DNA of 64,000 bases from Parascedosporium putredinis (GCA_949357655.1 CASHTG010000017.1:1984001-2048000), one strand, 5' to 3'; shown: positions 24,463 to 37,600, counted from the stretch's first letter. Notes: a model not told the origin generated them from the sequence alone. Numbers and translations are program-made.

Positions 24463-26137
24463 ATGTCAGTTGACGCTGTCACGGCAGCGCCATTCCCGGA
24501 ACTACAACCAGACTACACGCTCCCCTCATCAAAGACTGGACACCCACCCTTCAACGGCTAAGAGAATCGCGGCGCAAATGTGCGGATCGCATTAGCGCCG
24601 CAGTCGGGGCGTGTCGCTCATCCTGTGGTAAGAAACACGTCATAGAATGCCAGGAGCACTACGGGGCGGTCATTGATGCGGTGCGCGACCGGTACTTCGG
24701 CGCGGACGTCGCCGCCAACAGCGGCGAGTGGTTCTCAGGCCGGCGGGACTTTCTCGCGGCTCTGGCGCACATTCTTGAAGAGGCCCGGGAACTCAGGGCG
24801 CGGCTGTCAGACGTGGAGGCGCGAGTGCAAAAGGAGAAAGCGGCGTGGTACCGCGAAGTCCTTGTCCGGCACCCTTACTTCCTCGATGTCGCAGAGCGGT
24901 CTGCGGCGTCCACAGCGGCGGCCGGCAGCGGCGTGAATGAAGAGCTAAGCGAGCTCACCCGCGCTCTAGCGGACGAGGCGCAGTCGACCGAGGACCTCGC
25001 GCGCGTCGTGCGCAAGGGGATCGGGAGGGTTAGGGGCCGCCCGATCAACGTGGAAGACTATCTCGCGGCTGTAACGGGTGCACAGGCAACGGGTGACGTG
25101 AAACGGGCAAAGGAGGAGGTGATCCAATTCCTCTTCGAGGTCAACGGCTCCGGCAAGATCCTTGAGGGCTCGGAGAAGTACGCCGACATGTACCGCACCA
25201 CCGATGACCTTTCCATCGAGCGCGTCATCGACGCAATCGACGCCGCCCGCCGCGCCGCCACTGTGGGCAGTGCCCCGGGCGCGCCGGTCGATAGGCAGGC
25301 GGGGCCGACCCTTGGCGCTGCGACAAGCGCAACCTCTGTCGAGGCGCAAACATTCACAGAACACGGGAGGCGCAGGGAGCAGGTCCGCCGCGCGCAAAAG
25401 GAACAGGACCAGAGGCGCACCGCGGCGGAAGAGAAGCGGCGGCACATGGACGACCTCCAGCGGGCGAAGACTGCTCATAAGAAGATCCAGACCGCCAAGT
25501 CGGAGAAGAAGCACCGCCAGCTGCCCCGAGAACTCTACGACACGCCGCCCTGTAAGGCGTGCTCCAAGACGGTGGACCCCAAAAACTTGATTGCGTGCTC
25601 GCTATGTCAGGTGCTCGTGCTTATGGGACTGCAGCCGGCTCAGGTTACCTACTGCTCCACCGAGTGCTTCGAGAAAGCCCATGTAAGTCACGGCCCATTC
25701 TCCCTCCTTCCGGCCTTTGGTTTTTTTCATTTTTCATTTTTCATAAAGTTTCTTTTTGCTTTAATATCCCTTCTCTCCCACTTCTTCCAAGCCCCTCATG
25801 GACTTGTAGACCTATCATAGCCTTGCGGCTCTCCGACTGACTCGTTCATCCGCCTTTAGAAGAACCACCTCGAGGACAGTCACACCTGCGAGGCAGGCAA
25901 GTACTGTATCCAAATCCGAGGCGCCCAACACAGCGCGGTAGCCCCCGCCAAGGACGCTGCCGATCTCCCCGCCGCAGGTGACGAGAACCCCGTGTCTGCC
26001 TATGCAAGGAGTGCGTTAACCAGCTGGGCAAGGCCGTGACCTACTGCTCCCTCCCCTGTGCTGCCTCCAACCTGAAAATGCACCTCGAAGAGGCTCATCG
26101 CGCCATCTGGGACGATGTCAAGTCCCAGAAACAACAT

Positions 26138-26170
<33 letters not shown>

Positions 26171-26398
26171 GAGGAGGAGCACAAGCAAAAGAACGAGAAG
26201 CACCGGCAGACATGTCAGGAAAAGGACCAGCCGGCGAGCGATGCTAACAGGACCCACGAAGAGGAGGCTGCTGCCGCTGCGTACCTCTCTAACGTGGACA
26301 AGTTCGTCGAGAGCCTGGAAGACGTTTTCCAGTCTAGGATCGGAAGTAAACTAACAGGCAAGGAGGTCAAGGTGGAATACCTTCCGCCCGGAAAATAA
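24463..26398 (+). CDS. MYND-type zinc-finger protein with second Cys/His cluster and polyQ tract, two 1-base frame breaks
   Basis: I recognise the zinc-finger type but not the protein. Order: a helical, Glu/Arg/Ala-rich N-terminal two thirds with likely coiled coil (about 270-340, RRAQKEQDQRRTAAEEKRR), a MYND-like finger (CKAC, CSLC, YCSTEC, then HKNHLEDSHTC across the intron), a second short cluster (CLCKEC, YCSLPC, H/H), an 11-Gln tract broken by one His near its start, and an acidic Lys-rich tail. MYND fingers are usually protein-protein contacts. Exons: 24463-25682 and 25860-26398; intron 25683-25859. One A is missing at 24531-24533 and one C at 25988-25991. Restored length is 586 aa. The start is the first ATG in frame once the A is restored. 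Confidence 0.75.
26126..26170 (+). repeat. CAG/CAA trinucleotide repeat coding polyglutamine
   Basis: An imperfect run of CAA and CAG codons inside the MYND gene, giving a run of Gln. The mixed codons would lower replication slippage; length may vary between strains. Confidence 0.85.
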
Positions 26399-29061
26399 CG
26401 TTTTGTCTCCTATTTACCGCCCATGACCCCGCGTCATGGCTGAGGTGAAGTGCTAGGCTCTTGTATTTTCCTTTGTCACGTTGGGGGCTAGGGCGGGCGG
26501 CTCATGTACTACATGTATATATAACGTATTTGTTTCCTCCACTCATGCTATGATTATCGAGGAGCTCGGCGTCTAGAGGTGGGAGAGAATTGCTACACAA
26601 TCTAGGCCTGCGGGATAATACCCATAGGGTGCGTCGCAATATCACTAAAGTCATCCATCCAATACTCTCTCTCCCCATGTTCAAGAACCAGTTCACAGGA
26701 TGCCTGTGAGATTAGTGTATAATCGACATCAACCAAAACAGTACTCTGGGAGCAAGACTGAAGTCAAATGGGCACCCACGGCACACTCTAGTTCAAGGAG
26801 ACATCAAGTAGAAAAGTGATATACGGAATACAATTATCAAATCCTCCACTATCAGGAAAAAAAGAAAAGAAGAAAAAGAAGAGGGACCTGCCACGCAACA
26901 AAAGAAGAAATGACGCAAACATCCTCCATCCATGACCTAGCAATGAAAAACCAAGACATCCCTTCAATGAAACCCTAGTACAGGTAGAGAGCGCAAAAGA
27001 GAGGAGAGGCATAAAATGCAATAGAGCTGTTGTTCGTCACCCCTCTTTTACCCCCGGGGCCAAACGCCGCCGCGCCCGCGTTTTGCACAAGGTTGATCAA
27101 GTAAAGAGGTGAAAAAGAGAAAAAAGAGATATCCCATGCACGCCACCCTTCTCTCTCCACCCTTTCGCCATTCATGCCCACATGACTCGATGTTCCATCC
27201 ATAGAAAAAGTGCTGAAGAGCGACGACAATGAAAAAAAAAAAAAACAAGTAGAAAGAAACAAAGGCACACAGGAGTCCGTGTTTCCCACAACTAAAGCCC
27301 ATCCTGCCCATACACAAGTGCCGGATGTGCATCATAGTATCTGTTTCCCATGAAAAGGGCCATGTCTGGCTGCCATTTAAGCCTCCTAAACCTGCAAACC
27401 CGGAAATGCGAGATTGAGTGCATGGTTTCAGCCAAATTCGTTTGATTGACCCTGTTCGGTTTTTTTGGCCGTACTGTTTTGGTTTTCCTTCCTGAGAGGC
27501 AATGCATTTTTGTCTTGAACCGTTTGTATAACCTGCCCGGTTTTTGCGCCAATTTGCGCCCCGTTGCGTCCATTTGTTGATTATACCGAAATAACAGAAG
27601 AGCGGCCATTCTCATCATAACGAGAACGCGTACAAGCCTCCGGCGATATGGAGGCCAGGCTGCCACCGTAGGGCAGGTGCATGGTCCCGTTGGGTTCTTG
27701 GTGGGCCGATGTGATGAACCTTCATCTTCGACCACATCGACAAAGAATGGCATTGAGTGTACATTGCATGACATCCTCCGCGTCGAGATATAGAGATATA
27801 TGGTTATAATCATAGAGGTGAGGGGAAAGGCAGAAAGAAATTCTGGGGCTAACGAGGTCGCTGAGAATAACCGAATAACAGACAAAAACACATAACCCCG
27901 TGAAAAGTGCGAGACAAGAGAGGCGCTGCTGCATCCTATGCATGGACTAGAACCTGAGATGAAAGCGTATTTCCCATCCTTCCCACGCGCCAGGCTATAC
28001 TGTATGTGTGATGGTGACAAGACAAGAGAAGATATCAACCGTGGAAAGAAAAGAAAAAGATGATGGAAGGGCTGCGGAGGGGGCTTGCTGAGATCGAGCT
28101 CGCTAGCTGTCATTAGGAGACCTTAATGATTGCATTGAGGACCCAAACCGTGCCGCTGAAAAGGGAGAGAAAATGGAGAAAAGAATAGCGAAAAAAGCCG
28201 ACAATCGAATAACGTAGGTATAGGAGTAGGAGGGCCGAAAAGAAAGCAGGCCAAGGGGATAGGGGTGGGGGTTAGCAGGATAAGACAAGGCAAAAGAAAG
28301 ACGCAAAGCCAACACCGAACATATCCCTCGTCTAACTCTTGGGAGTCCAGACCAGGAAACTCGAACAAGTCTTTCAACTCCAGCCAATTCAAGAGCCGTC
28401 CCAAACAAGCTTGTCAAGAATATCAAAGTTGAGCCGATGTGCAGGGGGAATCGTGCTGATGGAGAAAATCAAGGGGTTATGACCGTACCGACCCCGAGCA
28501 GAAGCAAAACAAGTGTAGTAAGAGGTCCACGAGCTCCGTGCCCTTGCCATACGATATGCGAGACTCGCAATGCAGTAACAAATGCAGCCATGATAAAAAA
28601 GTACCACTCCGAACGCTGAGAGAACGAGCAGCTGCCAGGGCGGGAGGGAATGAAAAAGAAACACAGTAGAACCGGAGAGGAGGGTGCGTGGGCGGGTTGG
28701 TTGTGTTCAAAAGGGACACAGTCCCGAAAGAGCCAGTCCGAGTGTCTTGCAACGTCGTTCGTCTAGGTCTGCCCACCCACCGACGTTCCAAGTATGCGCG
28801 CCTTCATTTCCCATTCCCATTTCCAGCTGTCCTCAGCCTTGACATAACCTCATTTCTTTTTTGGGGAAAAAAATGACCAAAGAAAAACGCCGAACCCCCT
28901 CGATTCCGATGATGAACAGCTGCGCAATGGATGAATAAGAGACGAGGTGTGAAGAAACAAAAGGGGGAATCAACGATCGCTGTAATCAATCCGAATACAA
29001 GTTGCGGTGGCCTTCGGTCGCCCCACCGCCATTGGGGAGAACGCAAGGTGGTTTCGGTAGT
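26399..29061. other. Convergent intergenic region, MYND gene / whi3-like gene
   Basis: About 2.7 kb containing both 3' UTRs. The only feature worth noting is the 273-codon minus-strand frame at 27292-28113. There is an A13-14 run near 27232-27245 and purine-rich DNA at 26860-26890 and 28030-28060. Confidence 0.5.
27292..28113 (-). CDS. Unassigned open frame downstream of whi3-like gene (273 codons)
   Basis: I do not recognise it. It is longer than expected by chance at about 50% GC, yet its composition (many Arg, Ser, His, Met and Cys, no clear domain) and unbiased codons do not look like the neighbouring genes. The first part is a CT-rich tract read as Leu/Phe. It lies on the same strand as, and 950 bp beyond, the whi3-like stop codon, so it may be part of a long 3' UTR. 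Retained only because of its length. Confidence 0.15.
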   Translation of the reverse strand: MTASELDLSKPPPQPFHHLFLFFPRLISSLVLSPSHIQYSLARGKDGKYAFISGSSPCIGCSSASLVSHFSRGYVFLSVIRLFSATSLAPEFLSAFPLTSMIITIYLYISTRRMSCNVHSMPFFVDVVEDEGSSHRPTKNPTGPCTCPTVAAWPPYRRRLVRVLVMMRMAALLLFRYNQQMDATGRKLAQKPGRLYKRFKTKMHCLSGRKTKTVRPKKPNRVNQTNLAETMHSISHFRVCRFRRLKWQPDMALFMGNRYYDAHPALVYGQDGL

Positions 29062-30770
29062 CTACAATCCCATCATATGTGGGAGGTAGTTCGATGAGGC
29101 GCTGTGTACGTTGGCAGAGGGTCCGCCGGCAGCCATGGTAGGGTTATAACCCGAAGTGCTCCAGCCATGTCCTGAAGAAGGAATCCCTGAAACATTATAA
29201 CCGTGAGAACCGCCGCCTGGCCCTCCCCCATAGCCACCAAGCCGGCTCGCAGATAACCCAGGGGGCAAGGACAGACCAGGAGGTGGCCCGCTGGCGGTTG
29301 TGAAGCCATTGCCAGGCCCAGATGCCATTCCACCCATACCGCCCATGGAGTTGGAGCTAGCCGGCGCTGCGGTTTGGCCTGAGCGGACGCCTAGGGGTTT
29401 TTGGAGAAACTGAGACGGATACCGCCCTTGACACTGTTGTGAAGAGGCTGTCCATAAAGTTCGTGGAGAGCTTTCGTTGCGAAAGAGACATCCTCGAACT
29501 CGACGAAGCACATCGGACCGTTTTGTTTAGTACGGAAACAGAGGCGCTTGTATCCTCGCTGCTTGGAAAAGATAGCCTTGAGTTCCTCCTCCGAAGTATC
29601 TATCGGAAGATTGCCTACATAGAGTGTGTTGCAGGGCGGGTTCTGGTCGGCAGGGTTGACAGGGGAGGAAAATTGTGTCTTGGATAATGCGAATTTAGAG
29701 GGAAGTTCATGGGTCGCCCGGGGCCAGTCGCCATCAGGGGTGACATGGCGCTGGGGTGTGTTGGGATGCTGCCGATACCGGGATGCCCGAACTGCGGGAG
29801 AGAAGAAGGGCCTGATGCGGTTGTACTGAGGGAAAGACCGGCCATGCGAGAAATGGGAATCTGAGGAGCAGTCGCTCTCCTTTGCGCCGTCGCGCCATTT
29901 TCGGCGTAAGCAACGGGATCTTTCAGGAGTTCTCCGGTTTCGTCATCGTCAGCAGCATCGTTGCTCTTGATCAGAGACTTCCCCGACATTCTGGTTGGCT
30001 CAGTTAAATGGTTTCCAATTGGAGACTGCGGCGAAAACAAGTTTTGGTAAATAGCACTCGATTCCGGAGTTGGCAACTCGGTGGCAACATAGGCCCCGCC
30101 ATTGAGAGGGGGAAATGTTGTCCAGCGACTGAAACGCGCCGCCGGGTATGAAGCGCGACGTCTGTCGCGAGTTGACAATGGACGATGCCGCAGAAGATGA
30201 CGCAGTGGAGCTGGCCGATAGCGCAGCGTCGGAAAGAATCTCGACAATCATCTCGGCATCGTTTGCAATGTTGGACTTTCCGTCGAGCATGGATTTCGCT
30301 TCCAGAGCGCCGGCCGGAGTTTTGAAGTTCATAATCGCAGAGCGGAAGCCAGAGTCGCCCGACTGTTCGATCGGCAAGACTTCGACGCTCATTAGTTCCT
30401 TCGACCAGACGGCCATCAATCGCAGTTGCTCCTCCGAGGTGTTGAGCGGAAGCCGGCGGATAAGAACCGATGAGGCACCAGGTGGCGATGGCGTGTTTCC
30501 AAAGGGAGTGCCAATGGGCTTGGTCGTCGCATCGCGTTCAAAGGAGTGCGCAGACTGCTTCATGTGGAAGGGAGCCTGGCTTCCGACGGCCGGGTGGAAA
30601 CTAGAGGACTGAGAGAGAAAGGCAGACCCAGCCATTGCTGTCGATTTGGTATTATTTGAAGGGTTTGAGGTATACTGGTTGGTGCGAGTGGTAAGGCCAA
30701 GAGGAAATTGTGATTTGTTCGACGCGATCGACGATGCGCCCGTCACACTCTGCTCACCGTTCATTGCCAT
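29062..30770 (-). CDS. whi3: Whi3-like RNA-binding protein with two RRM domains, four missing bases at three sites
   Basis: Whi3 proteins bind mRNAs, form condensates and control cell-cycle timing and polarity in fungi. RRM1 (about residues 100-180) starts SSVLIRRLPLNTSEEQLRLM; after the linker block ATELPTPESSAIYQNLFSPQ comes RRM2 (about 378-458) with NTLYVGNLPIDTSEEELKAI, CFRTKQNGPMCFVEFED and GGIRLSFSKNPLG. The tail is Gly/Ser/Pro-rich. No intron was found. Two C are missing in the run at 30108-30112, one at 29662-29665 and one at 29394-29397 (coding-strand C). Restored length is 570 aa, an exact reading frame. The first of two near ATGs (30770, 30764) was taken. A very long 5' spacer lies upstream. 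Confidence 0.92.
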
Positions 30771-32124
30771 CTAAGGGGGCACATGCGCGGGAGGAGAAAA
30801 CGCGATTCGACGACGAAATGATTCTCAGGAAGGCGGGATCTTAGCAAGCGCAAGGGTGTAGCGAGTGGGTAACGCGAGTTGGTCTAGTTGTCGAGGAAGG
30901 GCAGTCGACCGTGGGCATGAGCCGTCGCCGGAGATGGAACAGGTAGAAAATCGGGGGCGACGTGTTAAAAAGGTTGGTTTGGAAATCAATTTGTTTCAAA
31001 GAAACGTCCGCGAAAAACGCGCGAAGGTGGTGGACTTCGAAAATATGCTTCGATGACGCCTTTCGGTGCGGCGCAAAAGATGTTGCGGGAAGGGGGAATG
31101 CAGGCTGTAGCGGAAATGTTAGAGGAGGAAAAAATGGCTTGATTGAAAAGTTGGGGGTTGGAGATGAAATTTGGTGGGATGGGGGAGAGGGAAGAGGTGG
31201 GAGGATGGATTAACGTTGTGCAAGAGGTGCAGGGGGATGGGCGGACAGCTCATTGATGGTGGTTTGTCGCAAAGGAAAAGGGAGGAGGGAAAAAAGCACC
31301 TAGTTAATAATGTCGTGCTCAGCGGGTAGAATAGGCTGGCGGATGGGGGAGGGCGCGACAAGACAGAAAGAGGAGAAGGCGAGGAATGAAGGCGGGTGGT
31401 GTGCGCTATGTGGGACATGAGACTCGGGGAAGATAGAGACGGACGAAGACGGGGGTGAGAACACAACCTGGGAGGCGGGCAGGTACCTGACTGGGCACAT
31501 CAGACCTGGGGACAGTCTTGGGATTAATCACTGATCAAGTTGAGTATGGGGGATGAAAGGAACCGATGAGAAGGGGGCTACAAGATACCACTCCAAGAGG
31601 ATGATAAGAAGGAAGTTACGGCCCACTGGTTTACCTTGCAGTACTTTGGAAGTGCTTCCTCACATTACAAACCGTTTACCTCGAGCCCGGGTGGAACATC
31701 GCTGCCGATGCTGTACCTGCCGGTTGCTTTTTGTTGTGGCAGGGGACTGGCGAGACGAAACTGAGATATCGGGGAGGCCCTCCCACTCCAGACGAGAAAC
31801 AGAGAAGGCACCTTCGGCCTTGGTCATGTCATTCGACAATGTACCTTGTACCAAGGTACCATTTTGTACCCCTTCACCGGTGATGTACCCTTCATACTTC
31901 AACACCGGTTCAACTGAGGGACGGAACACAGTGTGATACACTATCGTGGTCAACCCAGCTAGTCTACGGGAGGCGACCAGGGGTGACATCAATCCGGCAT
32001 CCTGTCGGCTGGCGTCCAAATCGTGAAGGCGCGATGCGACGATTTTTCTTTTCAAATTCCAAGCAAATGGTCCAGACGCCTGCGTCATACCGCTTTCGCG
32101 AGATAGCAGGGCGACAGCCGACCT

Positions 32125-32195
32125 TGTCTTTTCGTTTCTTTTCTTTTTCTTGTTTTTTTTTTTTCTTCTTTTCTTTTCTTTTTCTTTTTCTTTTG
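32125..32195 (+). repeat. Polypyrimidine tract (T/C only except for two G)
   Basis: About 70 bases of T and C, including a run of 12 T at 32153-32164. Low-complexity sequence with strong strand asymmetry, in a spacer with no gene on either side. Confidence 0.85.
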
Positions 32196-34514
32196 CGCCC
32201 GGGACTAGCCACCTGGTTTTATTTCAAGATGCAAGAGGAAGTTTTTGTCGCTGAGTGTTCAAGACGCGTCGAGTATGAGTGTGCGGCTATTCACTTGTCG
32301 AAACCCCTGGATCGCTTTTATGAATAATACACTTTTGGACACAATAGACGTGTGCATGCATCCCGTGATCGGTACATCTCGGGAAAAGACCCAGCCCTGT
32401 GGACGCCCGGTCTCTAGGAATCAACTGATTCTATCCCCAGAATATCCCAACCTAGCAAGCAGGGGTCGCCGTGAAACTACACCAAAGCCAGCCTCACTTC
32501 CTTACCGATATCCGCCCCATCATCTTGGAATCATTATTTAACTCATCTCGCTGTCTGTGAGTCTATTCTCTTCTTATGTTAAGGGGGTTTATGGGATATG
32601 GTGGGGAAGGCCTTTTTCCCTCTTTGGAAACAGCCTTTGAAGGCAATTCACCAGAGCAAGAAATGGTTAAGGCCTTCCTCAATAAACACTTTGAAATATA
32701 AGGTACTTGTCTAAGCCCACACATAAGGTTTCCATCCCACCTAAAAAGAACAGAAGAGGGGAAAATACCCTCTTCGCCATTTATATATGATAGATAAAAA
32801 ATACTCGAAGCCTGTCCTAGTTTTAAGAAGATATAGAAGCTTTGACATTTTTGGTGGGCCTCGAAGCTTGTGCAAGAATGTCGGTTTTCCATCCATTTGA
32901 TCCATTGTATTGATTGGCATAAGCTAAGCCTAGGAATGGCCTCTTCTTGGTTTCTTTTCCAACCGAGAAGGTATTCCCTATCTTATCAGCGTGATACCTT
33001 CCAAACCAAGACAGTACACCTCCCTAACATGGGACTACTGTCGAAATCTCTAGATGGAAGAAACAGGTTGTCTATTATTCTCTAGCGAGATTTGTCCCTC
33101 CTATCGAGTTACCCCAGAAACTGCTTCTTCAAGAACCAGTACACCAGAACAAGAGTGTAGTTAAGCAGGACGGACGAACCCTGGTTCCTGTTTCTTTTTC
33201 CCTTCCTGTAGTTTCTCGCCTTTTTGCCTGGAAGCCTCGGAAAATCCCTATTCTGTTAAATACTTAGAGAAGACCGCTCTGTCAGTGACCCTCGCTTTCG
33301 GTTTGTGGGACCGGGTCTATTATTTACGTAGCCCCCAGATGCAAATAACTCGTTTTGAAGTCCTCAAGAAATTCTGCCCCAGGTTTTCTCTGATTCCATC
33401 TCGTGCTGTGCGACTCCAAATGTCTGGTAGAGTTGAAGCTACCGTCGCAAAAACGCTTCACGACCCTTCACGTCGCAGATGTACGCGCGGCCAGTTTCGT
33501 CCTTGGCCGGATAGCCAACAATGCTTACACAGATGAAGCGGCGGCTTTATCTTTTGATAGATGGGATCATGTTGCGGTCGATGTGTGTCGATCTTCGCGT
33601 CCATTCCGTGGTGGATTCAAATGATTGTGGACGTAAGTACCAGCCAAAATCCCCACGCAGAACCGGCCCCGTTGGTTTGCCAGGCTTCAAAAGATGAGGC
33701 TAAGGGGGTTAGTTCGCAAACGCACGCCGCCTAGTCTCGGGGCTCAAGGACTAGAAACGCGCCCCTTGAGTAGGTAAAAAGACGAAGAATACTAAGAGAA
33801 TCAAGAACAAGAAAAGGAAAGGCTGTAGGACCAGAGCCTGGCAAGTGGGTGTTCACCTCAGATGATGCCCGTCAATTGTTCGATCCGTAGATGGATGGAT
33901 GCCTACCTCCCCGCTCGGCAGCCTGGCGAATAAAGTTGCGCCGCCTCAACTGATTTAACTCGAGGGTGTATATAGCCTTATGGAGGGTACTGTACGGCAC
34001 TGCATGCACATTCGATGTGTGCGGGTGGGCTGTCGGCAAGAGGCGAGTGCAGCGTGCAGGTGGTAGATGAGGGATGCAGGTGGGTACATCACTTGCGGGT
34101 AAAGGTCGAGATAGGTACAAGCAGTAACTCATAGGACTGGACCAACAATAGGCTACATCTCGAGATATTAAATCAACACAGACCAATGATATGCAGTCTC
34201 TAGACACCCTTTCAGAAGGGCAAAGGACAGGGCGGGCGATAGTGAAGGTCTGACCCTACCAAGGTACTCATTGAACATAAAGGCAAGAAAGAAAGAGTCA
34301 CCATAGAGGGAGCAAAAGAAGAAAGAAGAAGGAAGAAGAGGAGGGAAAAAAATAAAAATATGAAAATAAATAAAAAATGGGTGGGGGAGGGCGGGGAAAA
34401 GCAGGTGATGTCTGACAGCTGCCGCTGGCCCAAAAGTGTAATTCGAGAAAGGTCAAGGGGGAGGAGGAAGTCACTGAGACCGAAGTTTTTGTAATACCAA
34501 TTGCCATCAACTTT

Positions 34515-34600
34515 CCTTTGTACAAAAACTCCGCCCTAGTTCTTGATGAATCAAGCCCCAACCAAGCCTTAGGAACTTCGGCAGAGTCCTTGTACAAAGG
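34515..34600. repeat. Imperfect inverted repeat, about 34-bp arms
   Basis: The left arm (34515-34548) begins CCTTTGTACAA and the reverse complement of the right arm (34567-34600) begins the same; roughly three quarters of the arm positions match and several mismatches are G/A or C/T changes. The loop side contains a small perfect hairpin, CTTGAT-GA-ATCAAG (34542-34555). It could be a decayed miniature element or a chance fold. Confidence 0.5.
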
Positions 34601-37600
34601 CCGGCAAGACCGGGTCACCACATTCAATTACAACTTTCGCTTTTCAGCCAGTGACACTTGTCACCCATCAATGAATGGCACATCCCACTAGCCCTAACAG
34701 TTCGTGCAGCTTGGGAGGCAAAGTTTAATGGGTGAACTTTACTCTTACTGCGTGTACAGCCTGCCTCTCAAGCTTTCCTCCCCTCAAACTTGGGCGAAGT
34801 AGCCCCAAGTCCGGTGATGAGGGAGGGATGCTCGAAGGAGGCCCGGGAATGCATTTGGCGCCTCCCCCATTCTAACACCATCCATCGCGACTTACATAAA
34901 AGCACCCACTGCCTCATGTCCGAAGTGCTCCCTTTCGGCGATAGGCACGACGGACTACATCTATTGAGTCTTCCAAAGAGATACATCAAGTTTCTAGTTT
35001 CCTATGCGCATGAGGTCGGATTCTCAGCTCTCGCTTTCAGAGCCTCCCTTTTGGGGGAGGGGGAAATGATTTTCGGGGAAAGCAGCACCTCTCCTGGACT
35101 GAAGCGGCCCGATGACGATACCTGAGACCCCGCTATCGTCATTCTCTCGGCCCGTACCACGGTGCGGGACCTCGCCGAGGTGTTTGAATGAATCTGCAGT
35201 TAAATGACCCGACTCAAAATTGACCGATGCTTATCAACGCCGAATCGCCTCGAGCAAAGAAGGCGGAACCTAGATGGAAGCAGCGGGGCGGGACTTAATA
35301 GTGGTCCATTATTACATGGATCCATTGTCTCAAATCAATATGGTGGTTTCTGGCCTGAGCCTGGAGTCCCGTCCGTCCCGGGACGAGGACCTGAGAAAGG
35401 GCATATGCCAGGTTGGATTTTTGGAGATCGAATGGGAACGCCTACCTCTCTGGTTGTCTTTTCGTACCGCGCTCTTGCCCAGGAATGCTGCGTGTTAACG
35501 AAGTAGGGTAGCGAAGGAAAGAGCTCACACATAATACATATGCAGCTGCCCTGCGGAACGCGGAAAGAGCCAATTAGGTATTGCCATGGCATGCCGCAGC
35601 AGCTTCCCCGGCGCCGCTTACCAGTATCTGGGACCCCGAGCCCAGGGAAAGGGAGGAGTTGCCCGGAGAGGATGTGGTTTCAGTGTAATTGCCTTCAATG
35701 CTTTCCTTCCTCCAACTCCCTGTTTTCGGCTTTAGATGGGCTGCACAGGTCACTTTCGTCCTTCCCGCATACACACCTACACATACACATCTGCATCAAA
35801 ACGAAAGGAAAATAGAAAGGAACGCACAAGGTAAGGGAGGGGGCAGGTAGATGATATTTCGATCGCGAAAGATGCGCTGGGCACAGCAGAGCAAGAAAAT
35901 AAATTATCGGAAACCCGAAAAGGGCGAGAGAATGAACGAGAGAAGGCTAGAAAGAAGTGAGCCAGATTGGGGAGAGTACAGCGGTACACACTTGAGCAGC
36001 ATCTGGAAGCTCAATGAACCGAGAGCTGGCGCGGACTGCCTCATGATGATACTTCGTACAAGCTCGTCGCGTTTCAAAAACCCAGTAGGCAGGTGAGGGA
36101 TCGACAGCCTCCCCGTTTGATCGCATCATCCGATTTCTCACGGTGAAAGCATGATTGTTCCTATTATTACCCTCTCGCGCAGACGGGTTCAGTACCCGCT
36201 CTAAGAATAAAGATGCACAGGGAACAGAATCGGGGGCAGTTTTACGTGGAGCCTACATGTACACGACTTTCTCTTCGTCTAAAACTTAGCCTCAGCTCAA
36301 AGATCACAGTCGTTTGATAGGTTAGGCTGACGAAACTGAAGGAGCCCAGGTCGCACACCCAAGCCAACACGACCCTTCTAGATTATCCCAGTGCATGCAC
36401 GGATTGGTTGAACCAATGTCCACAAATCAAACGCCTCGGGTGATCTACGGCGCACTCTTCAGACCGCTGGTGCTTTGTCTTGGCGACCTTGACCAAAGAG
36501 AAATTGAATTGTTCATTGTGAGTGATTGTTTTCTCGATCAACATATTGCCCCCATTAGGCGAAACCTAAGGGTTGAGAGCGGCATGGTCTTGCCTTTCTC
36601 CCCGTCAGCAGGGGAGGGGAAACAATTTGCTCGATGGGGTTGTCCGAGAGGCTGGCCTCTGGTACCGAGTCGAGGAAGTGGTTTCGATCCATCAACGATG
36701 TGAATGAGGTCCCGGCAGTGTTGGGGGAAACGAGCGGAAGGGGGTGGCAAGTGGATGCTAGATACGACGGGGATTTATCTGATTGGACCATGGTGGAATG
36801 TGCCGTGGCGCTAGTGTCTTCGAAAAGAAGAACCCCAAGCCGGGCGATTTCCAGATTCAGGGCCCTGAAACAGGCGTGATGAACCAGAAGAGAAGGTTAC
36901 GCTTCTTAACTGGGCTAAATCAAATCAAATCCTGGCTGTGGCAGTGCAACCTGTTAATTACATTGAACATTGAAGTAAGCCGTTCCGCATGCATCCACTA
37001 CGTACTTCGTACCTCCGCCTTGGTGGTGTCAGACCTTCGGAAGTACATTCACATTGATTGCTCATTGGCATACGCTCATCAACGATACTTGTACTTTGGA
37101 AAAGCACGTTCCTCTCGGAACATTGGGCGAGCAGTGGTATTAGATGTCGCCCCAGTGAGCAATCAGGATCAGAACATTTCTTCGTCCTCTCTCAAAGAAC
37201 AATAACTGCTGCTTCTCTGCACAGCAAATCCCCTCTCGGATTTTTCTCTTTTCCGAAATAAAGCGCACGAGGGGAAGCTCGTACGTTTCAAATCAATTCG
37301 TGCACCCATGATTGATCCAGAGTCGTTGCGCTCATCGATAGTACTCAACGGTGTCAAGTCAATATAACAATGGTGACTTTCGCTGACCCTGATACATGAT
37401 GTACCTTCTCCTGCCCCCTCGCAAAAAAGGAAAGAAGGGAAGGGAGGGGAAAGTGAACACAAATGCTGCACCCTCTTCGCTCGCCCAGATTTGACTCTTG
37501 GTGCTTTTCTGCCGGGCTTGCATTTCCGTGCCACCCCTTCCTGGACCCGAACGGCCACAACCATTGCCCTCCACCTTGGCTATTCCAGGTGCCCCAGTAT

